This document shows positions 1 to 8,755 of a stretch of DNA of 64,000 nt, piece after piece. The position numbers and the translations under genes were made by a program. The stretch is from Bacteroides clarus YIT 12056 (GTDB lineage Bacteria; Bacteroidota; Bacteroidia; Bacteroidales; Bacteroidaceae), in the NCBI RefSeq assembly GCF_900129655.1, contig NZ_FQWK01000002.1:1-64000 (forward strand), written 5' to 3'. Numbering within the stretch: position 1 is the stretch's first letter; each line of letters starts with the position of its first letter. The notes below the pieces were generated by a model. The model saw only the letters and a program-made list of their open reading frames with translations. It ran no database searches and was not told the origin of the DNA.

Positions 1-89
1 CATTTTTAAAGTTAAACATCGTGTTATTTCATAATGCAAACAAAGTGGAATTTTCATAAACGGAATTTAAGAATTGTATCAAATGCTAT

Positions 90-97
90 CAAAAATA
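90..97 (-). promoter_or_regulatory. Possible -7 box for a gene starting left of the window
   Basis: Read on the minus strand these bases are TATTTTTG, matching the Bacteroides -7 consensus TAnnTTTG. A minus-strand ATG lies at bases 3-1, so a leftward gene could begin at the window edge. No well-spaced -33 TTTG is present, so this is only a candidate. The rest of the 1-153 stretch is A+T-rich with no other feature seen. Confidence 0.25.
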
Positions 98-131
98 TCT
101 CAATATATTTATCAATAACAACAATCAAATA

Positions 132-171
132 CTTATATTAATAAAAAAACCACTTATTTCATTAATATAAG
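132..171. repeat. 11-bp A+T-rich inverted repeat at the end of the beta-helix gene
   Basis: CTTATATTAAT (132-142) is repeated in inverted orientation at 161-171. The right arm lies in the last codons of the beta-helix gene and its stop codon is in the loop. There is no T-tract after it on the minus strand, so it is not a normal intrinsic terminator; it could protect the 3' end of the mRNA or be chance in A+T-rich DNA. Confidence 0.3.
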
Positions 172-1713
172 TAAATCCATATTTTTATGGCGTGCCATCA
201 ACTGTGCTATATATAATGAACGAGGAAAAACATTCAATTCATTCTGACCTTCCCATATCCCTTCCGGACGATTTGTAAAATGTCCAGGATATTTTTGCCC
301 TTTCATACCTATATTGTAGTTATTACCAGATGTCCACGGATTCTGTACAGCAGCCCGTTTAGCCCGACAATTCCATAATACCTGTGTAACACCTGCCCAA
401 CCGTGGCCACTACCCATTTGTCCTCGATCTTGCACATTTATCTCTCCGTCTGTTATTATATTATCATATAAAGTTCCAACTGCCCAACGATGATGAGGAC
501 CTATATCTGCATAAGTTTGAAAAGCAGTACAATTATAAAAAACATTTGGTCCACATACACGAGCACCTGTCACATAATCATGACGTCCTTCCGTACTTTG
601 ACAATTCATAAAAAGATTCTGTTGTCCCCAATTATTAAAAGAATAACGTAAACCACCTGTTATTATTGATTTTGTTTCCAAACACCGGCAATTTGCCACA
701 GTTACATTCTTTGCATAACGTTCGCAACTCACTGCGGCATATCCAAAATAACGGCAAGTAAGATTACGAGCCCAACAATTTTCAACTTTATCGAATTGTA
801 CACCTATCCATGCATGATGATTATCTTCATAATGTTCGAATTCTGACTCCAAGCACATATTAGCTATTCCTACTTCACTAATTCGGCCAGCAAAGGTATA
901 CTTAAATATTTCACCACCTCCATATTTCTCATCCATTTGCATAACAATTGGATTATCTATATAAATACAATTACCTTCTATTTTAACAATTTCTCGCTCA
1001 AAAGAAAGATTATACTCTTGCGCTGTCCATTGGCGAGTTCCTTTTCTCTCGACTATCTGGTCCATCTTTATGTCATGTATCCAATTTTGCGTTCCTGGAC
1101 GATATACAATTATACGATCACCTACTTTATAGTTTGATGATGACGATACATGAAAAGAATGAGTACCAACAGGAACGAAAGTATCCGTTATTTTAGTACG
1201 GGTACCTGGTATTTCTTCTATTCTACCACTCCCATTTACTTGAATTAGAGTAAACCGTTCAGTACCTTTCGCCAATAGTCGGGTTTCATTTATATTCTCC
1301 CCCTCTCCCATTAAAATAATACCACTAACCGTTATACGAATACTTCCATAAATATGATAGACACCACGTTTTAACAAAATTGTTCCGCGATGTCCAGTCT
1401 TATCAGGCTCCATACGGGATATTTCATCAATCGCATTTTGAATATGCTGGCGATTATCCCCATTTTCAATTGGATATACAATTTTTGTTATCGGATAATG
1501 AGGTATTGAGATATCGCCATGATGATAACCTACTCTACTAAAATCAGGAATAGTATTTCCCTGCTTATCCGGATAATACACCAATTTACCATCTGAAGTT
1601 ACTTTCACCAAGGTAGATTGCCATCCAGGTGGTAATTTTGTTTGTGCGACAACTCCCATACTAAAAACGGCAATTAAGATTCCGCTTATCAATTTACTCA
1701 TATATTTCATCAT
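154..1713 (-). CDS. Secreted right-handed beta-helix protein (pectate-lyase superfamily)
   Basis: A 519-residue exported protein; a signal peptide covers about residues 1-23, ending at VVAQ. From about residue 85 it shows the opening of pectate-lyase-superfamily helices (HIQNAIDEIS, then GTILLKRGVYHI), followed by many short strand/turn repeats rich in Asn and Cys, as in right-handed parallel beta-helices. This fold houses polysaccharide lyases and hydrolases acting on uronic-acid polymers. I cannot assign a CAZy family or name catalytic residues. It is the last gene of an eight-gene minus-strand run, 6 bp after the GH95-like gene, and sits with lyases and unsaturated-uronide hydrolases, so a role in cutting the same uronate-containing polysaccharide is likely. 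An epimerase or a binding role is also possible. Confidence 0.7.
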   Translation of the reverse strand: MMKYMSKLISGILIAVFSMGVVAQTKLPPGWQSTLVKVTSDGKLVYYPDKQGNTIPDFSRVGYHHGDISIPHYPITKIVYPIENGDNRQHIQNAIDEISRMEPDKTGHRGTILLKRGVYHIYGSIRITVSGIILMGEGENINETRLLAKGTERFTLIQVNGSGRIEEIPGTRTKITDTFVPVGTHSFHVSSSSNYKVGDRIIVYRPGTQNWIHDIKMDQIVERKGTRQWTAQEYNLSFEREIVKIEGNCIYIDNPIVMQMDEKYGGGEIFKYTFAGRISEVGIANMCLESEFEHYEDNHHAWIGVQFDKVENCWARNLTCRYFGYAAVSCERYAKNVTVANCRCLETKSIITGGLRYSFNNWGQQNLFMNCQSTEGRHDYVTGARVCGPNVFYNCTAFQTYADIGPHHRWAVGTLYDNIITDGEINVQDRGQMGSGHGWAGVTQVLWNCRAKRAAVQNPWTSGNNYNIGMKGQKYPGHFTNRPEGIWEGQNELNVFPRSLYIAQLMARHKNMDLLILMK

Positions 1714-1719
1714 GTCTTA

Positions 1720-3990
1720 TTATTTAGTATATACTCTTAGTTCTATTTTTTCTCCTATAATAGTTGGGAACTGTAACCACTTACCACATAATATTTCTGC
1801 AGACTTTCCATCTCTAACAATTTGAACAGACTGGTTTCTCCAAGGGTTTTCTATTTTACACAACCTCCCTCTTTCACTTATAATATCAACATTTTGTATA
1901 ATCCCATTCTTAAGTGAAGAAGTTACCAAAAAAGCACCGTACGCTCTTAACCCCCTAAAAGAGGCATCTTTCTGATAATTCCAATTTGGAAAAAGCCGAA
2001 TAACTCCCTCATAACTTTGAAGTAACATTTCATTGATAGTTAAAGGTACTGCAGCAAAGGTTTCAATACCACCGCCACCTTGTACAATCCAACTGTTAGG
2101 ATATACAGCCATTTCTATTCTTTCTTTCATATGCATAAGAATCTCATCAGAAGGATAGCCTACACGTACAGCACCAGGATAACAAGTTTCAATTCCATTA
2201 TTCAATGTATTTCCCCAATCGCCCTTTATACGCTGTTTGTGTGACCAGCGTTCCACGTCTCCCAATAAAATAGTATTAAAGACCGAATCGGTTATTGGTC
2301 CCATAACTCCACTAGGAAGAATTAACCCATGTATAGACACTCTATTTAATCCCGAGGCTATGACTTCCTTGTTTTGAGGTCCTCTTTCCATGTTTTTTAA
2401 GCTCAAACGTCCATCTAATACACCTATAGGATAATTACTTAATTTCTTGAGAATATTGCTCCAATGAGTATGCCGTACCTCATCCACAGCCAAAAAAGTA
2501 CTCATATCTAAAATACCCTTAAAAAGCATTCTTACAAGTCCTAGAGAAAGTGTAGAGTTAAAATCTCCAAGTTTATCACGCCAAATTCCACCGTTACGCT
2601 TATTTGGCATTACTTCATTAAAATGATCCATACGAATAACATAACGCCCATCTTCCAAAGTGAGATAATCTTCCCAGAAATCTGCACACGCCAGCAAATA
2701 AGGATATATTTTTTGTGCATAATTCTTATCATAGGTACTATAATAACGCATTAGCATATTGCCCACACTAAAAACTGCATTTATTTTCTGACCTAAAAAT
2801 TTATACCCGTTATCTATCGTATTTTCACGTGTTGCATATTTCTCCTGCATTTCTTCTGGGGTTAAAGGCCACATCGATGTACATAACCCTTTAGGGCCTA
2901 TACCAACAGGATAATAAATACCGTCACAATCCAGCAATTTACGTGCAAACATCCGTCCCGCCTCCATATAATCCAATAAAGGTTGGTCGAAATTTTCGGT
3001 TAGGCAAATATGATTAGATGAATATGAAGCCCAATAAGGTGCCTGATAATTATAATTTAGATGATAATCACCACCCCACGCAGCTCCATCTTGTGTAATA
3101 AATGGTCCCCAAATACCCGGTGCGAACTTTCCTTTACGAGATGAACATGCAAAAAGATATTGCGACTGATAATAATATTTTTCAAAATATGTATCTCCAA
3201 TATCAATATGTGACAATCTCCAGAAGTTTGTCCACCAGGTTTGATGTTCCCACCTCAGTTGTTTTATAAAAGTATCTGTTACTTGTATTGCCTCTGATAT
3301 CGCTTTATTTTTCCAACTTTCAGTATCATGATTCGTATAAACAGTGATCACTAAACGTACAGTTTCACCCGGATTCAAAATCAATTCATCTTTCTCCGTA
3401 TTCATAGCTAATGCTATATGAGTAGGCCAACTTAGTAACTTTGTTGTTTGGAATGAACGACTCACCCATGTAACCGGACTATTTCCATGCGCTGTTATAG
3501 CTCCATTCCCTTCTACTGTCCAAAGACGTACATGAGCAATTTGTTTTTTATCAGAGCGTAATTCAATTATAATCTTATTAGCAGTTGCCGCTACCCATGC
3601 AGATAAGTGTACCTGACAAGCTTTAGTGGAAAAAGTCGCTTTTATTTCTGCACTTCCTGGCAATTGTTCTGCATAATAAGAAGCATCTTTTAATTCTTTA
3701 AACAGAATATCCAAACCACCGGGAAGCGCGATACCACCAGGATAAACAGGATATGCTCTCCAAAAATCATTCTTGCCTATATAAAAACGTAAACTATCAG
3801 GCCCCCCTCCCATCGTTACACCAATATCACCATTACCGGCAATAGGAGCATCAGGAGTCTTACTAGTTGGTACATGTTGTGGCGGATTAGTAAATATAAC
3901 TTTATACTGATCCATTGACTGTTGACTATAAATTTTAGTCATATTTAATGCAAATGCTAATACCAAAAGAAAAACCTTATAGATATCCAT
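1720..3990 (-). CDS. Secreted (alpha/alpha)6-barrel glycoside hydrolase, GH95-like
   Basis: A 756-residue protein with a signal peptide (about 1-22). Near residue 50 it has the phrase PIAGNGDIGVTMGGG, followed by FYIGKNDFWR, typical of the N-terminal beta-sandwich of GH95-like and related enzymes (those with P-x-GNGDIG-x). The C-terminal two thirds is helical, rich in Trp and Tyr, with repeated hairpins as in an (alpha/alpha)6 barrel. GH95 enzymes release alpha-L-fucose or alpha-L-galactose; this protein is divergent, and a DUF5703-type or new family is possible, so the substrate is not assigned. It lies 107 bp downstream of the PL8 gene, the widest gap in this operon, and 6 bp before the beta-helix gene. 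Confidence 0.6.
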   Translation of the reverse strand: MDIYKVFLLVLAFALNMTKIYSQQSMDQYKVIFTNPPQHVPTSKTPDAPIAGNGDIGVTMGGGPDSLRFYIGKNDFWRAYPVYPGGIALPGGLDILFKELKDASYYAEQLPGSAEIKATFSTKACQVHLSAWVAATANKIIIELRSDKKQIAHVRLWTVEGNGAITAHGNSPVTWVSRSFQTTKLLSWPTHIALAMNTEKDELILNPGETVRLVITVYTNHDTESWKNKAISEAIQVTDTFIKQLRWEHQTWWTNFWRLSHIDIGDTYFEKYYYQSQYLFACSSRKGKFAPGIWGPFITQDGAAWGGDYHLNYNYQAPYWASYSSNHICLTENFDQPLLDYMEAGRMFARKLLDCDGIYYPVGIGPKGLCTSMWPLTPEEMQEKYATRENTIDNGYKFLGQKINAVFSVGNMLMRYYSTYDKNYAQKIYPYLLACADFWEDYLTLEDGRYVIRMDHFNEVMPNKRNGGIWRDKLGDFNSTLSLGLVRMLFKGILDMSTFLAVDEVRHTHWSNILKKLSNYPIGVLDGRLSLKNMERGPQNKEVIASGLNRVSIHGLILPSGVMGPITDSVFNTILLGDVERWSHKQRIKGDWGNTLNNGIETCYPGAVRVGYPSDEILMHMKERIEMAVYPNSWIVQGGGGIETFAAVPLTINEMLLQSYEGVIRLFPNWNYQKDASFRGLRAYGAFLVTSSLKNGIIQNVDIISERGRLCKIENPWRNQSVQIVRDGKSAEILCGKWLQFPTIIGEKIELRVYTK

Positions 3991-4097
3991 CGTCTTATAA
4001 TTATTTAAAACAAAAATAAGAGGTTTCTATCTATAAGGCTTGCATTATTATTTCAAATGATTGCAATAATACCTCAACCACAAATAATATCTATATC

Positions 4098-6260
4098 TCA
4101 AAGATTTATATTTATTGTCTGTCCTTTTCTACCCGTTAAAGGAATCACAACTTCTTTACTGTTAAATTTTAAATTTATTATATCTCTATCTTGGGTCGGA
4201 TCAGTACACCATATATTACAGTTCCCTCCTTCTTCACGGAGCATATATATCCCAGGGGTATAAATATCCAAAGGACAGCCGGATGTGAGGATAAAAGATA
4301 TCGGTTGATAAGCCGTTATACAATACATTTTTTCCTCTTTCAGGTAAACAACCTGAGCTCCCTCGTCATTATGAAGAACCCGAATGGAAGATAGATTAAA
4401 GTTTTTGACTGCTGTTTCGCTTACGGCAGGAAGTATAAGATACTGATATTTCTTATCCTTAGGAGAAACGCCATGTTCTAAATAAATAGAAACAACATCA
4501 CCCGTTACCGACTGAGGGCGATACATTTGCATTACATCATGCCAACGTCCAGAACGTTGCGCTACTTCAGCAACACAAGAGGTACTATCTCCCCATGTTA
4601 TATATCCTACATTATTATGAAAGAAACGTTGTTCACTGCTCACCGCATGCCACTGATTAGAAATTTGATTCCAAATCCCATTTTGAAGCACCTTTAAATC
4701 TCCTTTCCTATGACATTGTTCAAGAGCCGTAGTAACTACCAAATTACTATCAGCTTGAATACCTGTACCCAAACAAAGAACATAATCATTCATAAATATC
4801 CAGGACTTACGTACCTTGATACCTGCACGATTAATCTCCATAGCTGATACACCTTGTACTCCATTGGAAATTCCACCAACAAAAGACACCGCATTACGAG
4901 GGTGATATTTTTGGATTACAGGCATAGGGCCATCAGATCGAAAGGTAGTTACTCCCGGTAGTTGCCGCCAATCCCAAAGAGGAAATATATCCAAATACTC
5001 ATCCCCATTCTGATAAAGATAGGTAGCACCATCTGCCATATAAAAACCTTTCATATTATCTCCATTCATCATTTCAACTCCAACCACACGGTCGGAAGCC
5101 ATTTTTACAGAAGTCATCCAATGAGGTCGGCGATGAATTGTATAATCCGATTGCCAAAAATGTTTGTGTCCGATTAAAGGACTTTGATCCATCGTCCCAT
5201 AATTTTCCTGCAATAAATTGCGAGCTACTGAAGCACATGAGCTTGACTCTCCACCACCTAATTCTGATGCAGAGAAAGCAAGACTTAATGCTTTATGGAC
5301 TTGAGCATGATGAAACAGCTGGCGGCCCAATGAACTCACATCCATTTTCCCTCTCCAAACAGTCCAACGATAGCCTTGATCAATTAAAGTGCTTATGATT
5401 CCTAACTGTCGTTCATCAAAGGCCAATGAAGTACCGGAAAAAATTCCCGAGAAGAAACTCATACCAGCTACAAAAGAAAGGCCATAATTACCAAATTGTT
5501 GTTGAGCACCATGTTGATGAAAAGACCAATCATCTTTAATACCCTCTACTTTGCCGGTTACAATCTCTGATACAATTGTATCTCGTGCCATTTTCACCAA
5601 ACCGGCATCATTCTGAAGCAACGCACGCATCATTACATTACCTGCAAGCCATACCTTATTTTGACCAGTCATGCCAAACTTTGCATTTTCCATCACAGAT
5701 ATAGCAGCCTTTTTTTCTTTAGAGGTCAACTTTTGTTCAAATAAAACAAATGCAGTACCCAATGTTTTTGGAATACCTATCTGATTGTACCACCAATTCA
5801 AACATATAGGCTTTGATATGAACCAATAGTCTAATGCTTTATGGATAGCGGTTTCCACTTCCGCAGATTGATAATAAGGTGTTTGTTTTGAATAATACAG
5901 TTTCACCAGCTCTAATATGCGCTCCGCATGTAATTTCGGCTCCCAGCCTGAACGCTTTTTATCTTCATAATTTATATCCGGCCATGCTCCCTTGTCAGAT
6001 AATGAAGAAATATAAAACGCCATTTTTTCTTCATTAAGAGGGTAGCGTTGATGCAATTCTACTACGACCTGATCAGAAACTTCCGTTTCAGGGACAATAG
6101 ATGAAAGTATTGATTTTAAACGAAAAGGGTCTGTATCCGAAGGAACCAATATCACAGAAAAATTCTGCTTTATCCGTGATAACTCTTTATAAGATACCGC
6201 CTCTACTGTCCTAGGTAAAACTAACAGAAATATACAGATAATGATCTTACGAGCAAACAT
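4098..6260 (-). CDS. Polysaccharide lyase family 8 (hyaluronate/chondroitin/xanthan lyase family)
   Basis: A 720-residue exported lyase. The N-terminal alpha-toroid carries NWWYNQIGIP (about 155-164), the candidate catalytic Asn201 in GQNKVWLAGN, and DWSFHQHG...FGNYG with His250 and Tyr259. The Asn-to-His spacing of 49 and His-to-Tyr spacing of 9 match the PL8 catalytic site, and a supporting Arg follows in SSLGRQLFHH (about 313). The C-terminal half is beta-rich, as in PL8. These enzymes cut by beta-elimination next to a uronic acid and leave a 4,5-unsaturated uronide. PL8 members act on hyaluronan, chondroitin or xanthan; no sulfatase accompanies it, and the neighbouring GH88 and GH105 genes fit onward processing of the unsaturated end. 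The exact polymer is unknown. The start is 2 bp after the stop of the GH105 gene, so translation is probably coupled. Confidence 0.85.
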   Translation of the reverse strand: MFARKIIICIFLLVLPRTVEAVSYKELSRIKQNFSVILVPSDTDPFRLKSILSSIVPETEVSDQVVVELHQRYPLNEEKMAFYISSLSDKGAWPDINYEDKKRSGWEPKLHAERILELVKLYYSKQTPYYQSAEVETAIHKALDYWFISKPICLNWWYNQIGIPKTLGTAFVLFEQKLTSKEKKAAISVMENAKFGMTGQNKVWLAGNVMMRALLQNDAGLVKMARDTIVSEIVTGKVEGIKDDWSFHQHGAQQQFGNYGLSFVAGMSFFSGIFSGTSLAFDERQLGIISTLIDQGYRWTVWRGKMDVSSLGRQLFHHAQVHKALSLAFSASELGGGESSSCASVARNLLQENYGTMDQSPLIGHKHFWQSDYTIHRRPHWMTSVKMASDRVVGVEMMNGDNMKGFYMADGATYLYQNGDEYLDIFPLWDWRQLPGVTTFRSDGPMPVIQKYHPRNAVSFVGGISNGVQGVSAMEINRAGIKVRKSWIFMNDYVLCLGTGIQADSNLVVTTALEQCHRKGDLKVLQNGIWNQISNQWHAVSSEQRFFHNNVGYITWGDSTSCVAEVAQRSGRWHDVMQMYRPQSVTGDVVSIYLEHGVSPKDKKYQYLILPAVSETAVKNFNLSSIRVLHNDEGAQVVYLKEEKMYCITAYQPISFILTSGCPLDIYTPGIYMLREEGGNCNIWCTDPTQDRDIINLKFNSKEVVIPLTGRKGQTININL

Positions 6261-6262
6261 AA

Positions 6263-7564
6263 CTAATTAGATTTCAATTGTTCAGTTTCCATAATCACAG
6301 CAGCCCATAATATACCAGCTACAGCTTCTTTAGCATTTAATATTTTAGGGACGGTTACATACTCTACAAAATTCTGTTTAATTGTTACCCCATCACAAGC
6401 TCCTATTACATCAAGTAATCCTTTACTGTTCACATGTACAAAAGAAAATAAACTTTGATAACCTTTTTGGGCCACAGAAGCATATTCTTTTATTTTCAAC
6501 ACCCCTAATTGTATCCCTCGCTGAATAGAATAGGTAAACATCGCAGTTCCAGATGGATCTATAAAATTCAACGGATTATTCCCCTTGTCTACTACCATAT
6601 ACCATCCACCTGTCCTTACATCTTGTGTATTTTTCAACCCCCGACACATTTTCAAATAAATATCCAATATCTGACTATAGTCAGGATGTGTCTTTGGTAA
6701 CAAAGCGAGTAATTCAGGGACAACCAACGCATACCATCCCATACCCTCGCTCCAAACCTCTGGGGAAAGCCCTGTTTCCTTATTAGCCCATACGGCTTTC
6801 TCCGGCTCTGTTGTCCATGCATGAAGAACCAAGCCATCCGGACGTTGTAAATGACGGGCTGCCGCAATAATATTACGACATGCAATATTATAACAATAAT
6901 CAGCCTCACCTACAAATTGAGCACAACGGATCAAAAACATTTGCATCATAAATACACCATCAATCCACATATTGGGATTACGGTTACCATGCCAAAATTG
7001 CCCGTCAGAACTAGGATATGTTCCCACAGCTTTCAATATTTGTAATGCAGCCTTTTTATATCTTTCCTCTCCAGTACGTCCATACAAGGTACAAAAAGCA
7101 GAGCCGGTCATAAAATTGTCCAGATTGGTTAATTGATCCCCTTGGTAATTACCGTCCTTATCTAGAAAATGATCTATATATTTTCTCATATAATCAATAT
7201 ACTTTGTATCACCCGTAACTTGCCCTAAACGGTCCATAGCTTCAAACATATACCCTTGTACATATGTATAATTTTTCCAATAAGCCATACGATAGTCAGG
7301 ATAACGTGCCATCACTGTTTCCGATAGAGGAAGTGCCAACTGTTTCAATTGGATATCAGGCGAATAATCCAATTTGGCGTTTTCTACCCCTTGAGATGTA
7401 GTACGCCGATAACGTGTTGTTATATCTTGAGTTATTTTCATTGTAACCTCTCCCTCAACAACAGTTCCTACGGAATGTTGAGTTACAACTCTATTTTGGG
7501 CATTTATAGAAAAAGTAATGCACCATAAACAAATAACAGCCCCTATTTCCTTTATTAATTTCAT
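6263..7564 (-). CDS. GH105 unsaturated uronyl hydrolase
   Basis: A 433-residue exported enzyme; signal peptide about 1-22. GH105 signatures are visible: RYPDYRMAYWKNYTYVQGY near 88-106, the catalytic-pair candidate Asp150 in TNLDNFM, and Asp202 in MWIDGVFMMQ, corresponding to the two Asp residues of the Bacillus YteR type enzymes, and the SEVWSEG-like tract PEVWSEGMGWYAL. These enzymes hydrate the double bond of a 4-deoxy-hex-4-enuronosyl group and release it from the oligosaccharide. An unusual stretch of about 60 residues separates the signal peptide from the barrel. It lies 25 bp after the PL38-like gene and 2 bp before PL8, so a lyase product is its likely substrate. Rhamnose versus another sugar in the +1 site cannot be read from sequence. 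Confidence 0.85.
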   Translation of the reverse strand: MKLIKEIGAVICLWCITFSINAQNRVVTQHSVGTVVEGEVTMKITQDITTRYRRTTSQGVENAKLDYSPDIQLKQLALPLSETVMARYPDYRMAYWKNYTYVQGYMFEAMDRLGQVTGDTKYIDYMRKYIDHFLDKDGNYQGDQLTNLDNFMTGSAFCTLYGRTGEERYKKAALQILKAVGTYPSSDGQFWHGNRNPNMWIDGVFMMQMFLIRCAQFVGEADYCYNIACRNIIAAARHLQRPDGLVLHAWTTEPEKAVWANKETGLSPEVWSEGMGWYALVVPELLALLPKTHPDYSQILDIYLKMCRGLKNTQDVRTGGWYMVVDKGNNPLNFIDPSGTAMFTYSIQRGIQLGVLKIKEYASVAQKGYQSLFSFVHVNSKGLLDVIGACDGVTIKQNFVEYVTVPKILNAKEAVAGILWAAVIMETEQLKSN

Positions 7565-7589
7565 AATATTTTGATTTTATATTGTACCA

Positions 7590-8753
7590 TCAAATCCAAA
7601 GTAAAGGATTTCTCACAGGTAAATTACGAACTACTTCATCCGTGGTTGGAAAATGCTCCAAATTGCCCCAAGTAGTAATCCAATCTTTATTATTTGTTTG
7701 CAAAGCTCCAAAAATTAGAAAAGGATGTGCCACTGGCCACTCTTCCCAATACATAACATCGCGTGCAAAAGGCCAATTATCTTTATTTACAATATAAGGA
7801 TAAATAAAATCTATTCCTTTATTTATATTCTTAACACCATCTATCGTATAACTCCAAAGATTATCTGCTTCACTAGAAAGTGTTTGGCAAATTGTTGCCA
7901 TTGCATCCAGATTAAATAAAGAATATCCATATGGCTTCGTACGAGCAAGTTCACGTGGAAAGCTACCATTTTCACTCATCTGATTCGGTAAGAGAATGTT
8001 CTTAAAACGATTTCGACAAAAATTCATCATATCACCATCTCCAACATAACGTGCAAAAACAGCAGCTTGCATCACCCAACAGGTTCCATGATTATTGTCC
8101 GCATTCATTTCATCTTTCCCATACGGATGATTAGACATCCATTTCAAATAATCAGAAAACCACTTTTTAGTATCTTCAATATCTTTCTTAGAAAGTACCC
8201 CGGCTATTTCCAACCGATATAAAGATTGAGCAACCTCCATAAGATGTACTGTATCTATAATACCAATCCCTCGTCCGGTTGTGATACCTTTGATGGCTTG
8301 GGCATATTGTAACTTAGGCCTCATAAAAGTTTGTTCATTTACAAACCATGCACGAACATGTTCCATCACGTTTTCCACATATCTGTTATCCTTAGTTAGC
8401 AAATAAGCAGAGGTAAGATTCCCGACAATAGAACTAAAACGTATCATAGCTTGGCGATGAGCTACAAAATTTTCAGGATTAGTCTGCCCATCGCGTCGCA
8501 CATAAGGACCCTCAAGATCCAAAGGATTAGGCCACCAATAATCCCCTTCCGAATAAAAGTCGTGACAGTCCCCCACACTGCGTTCGGCAATAAAAGAAGT
8601 AATTGTAACAGGACTTTCCTGAAGATTCATGGCTGCTTGCTCCAAAATATCATCTTTTAATATCTCTTCTACATATTTCTTACTATCATAAGGCATACAA
8701 GATGATAAAAAAAATAGGATTACCGCAAATATTACTATAGTTATCTGTCTCAT
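7590..8753 (-). CDS. Alginate-lyase-fold lipoprotein lyase, PL38-like
   Basis: A 387-residue lipoprotein with lipobox cysteine at residue 19 (FFLSSC). It has the alginate_lyase (alpha/alpha toroid) layout: WWPNPLDLEGPYVRRDGQ (about 73-90) and the central DNNHGTCW with Asn221 and His222, followed by a Tyr-containing YGYSLFNLDAM stretch, which are the positions used for uronate neutralisation and catalysis in PL5/PL38-type lyases. PL38 members cut beta-1,4-glucuronan or alginate-like uronate chains. A length near 390 residues is normal for the family. In the operon it follows GH2 by 2 bp and precedes GH105. The family call is from memory of motifs; PL5-like or an unnumbered group remains possible. 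The surface-lipoprotein signal suggests membrane-attached action. Confidence 0.72.
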   Translation of the reverse strand: MRQITIVIFAVILFFLSSCMPYDSKKYVEEILKDDILEQAAMNLQESPVTITSFIAERSVGDCHDFYSEGDYWWPNPLDLEGPYVRRDGQTNPENFVAHRQAMIRFSSIVGNLTSAYLLTKDNRYVENVMEHVRAWFVNEQTFMRPKLQYAQAIKGITTGRGIGIIDTVHLMEVAQSLYRLEIAGVLSKKDIEDTKKWFSDYLKWMSNHPYGKDEMNADNNHGTCWVMQAAVFARYVGDGDMMNFCRNRFKNILLPNQMSENGSFPRELARTKPYGYSLFNLDAMATICQTLSSEADNLWSYTIDGVKNINKGIDFIYPYIVNKDNWPFARDVMYWEEWPVAHPFLIFGALQTNNKDWITTWGNLEHFPTTDEVVRNLPVRNPLLWI

Positions 8754-8755
8754 AT

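Noticed and set aside
4098..6260. Chondroitin sulfate lyase
   Set aside because: PL8 is certain but no sulfatase is nearby and the protein is shorter than the roughly 1000-residue ABC-type enzymes.
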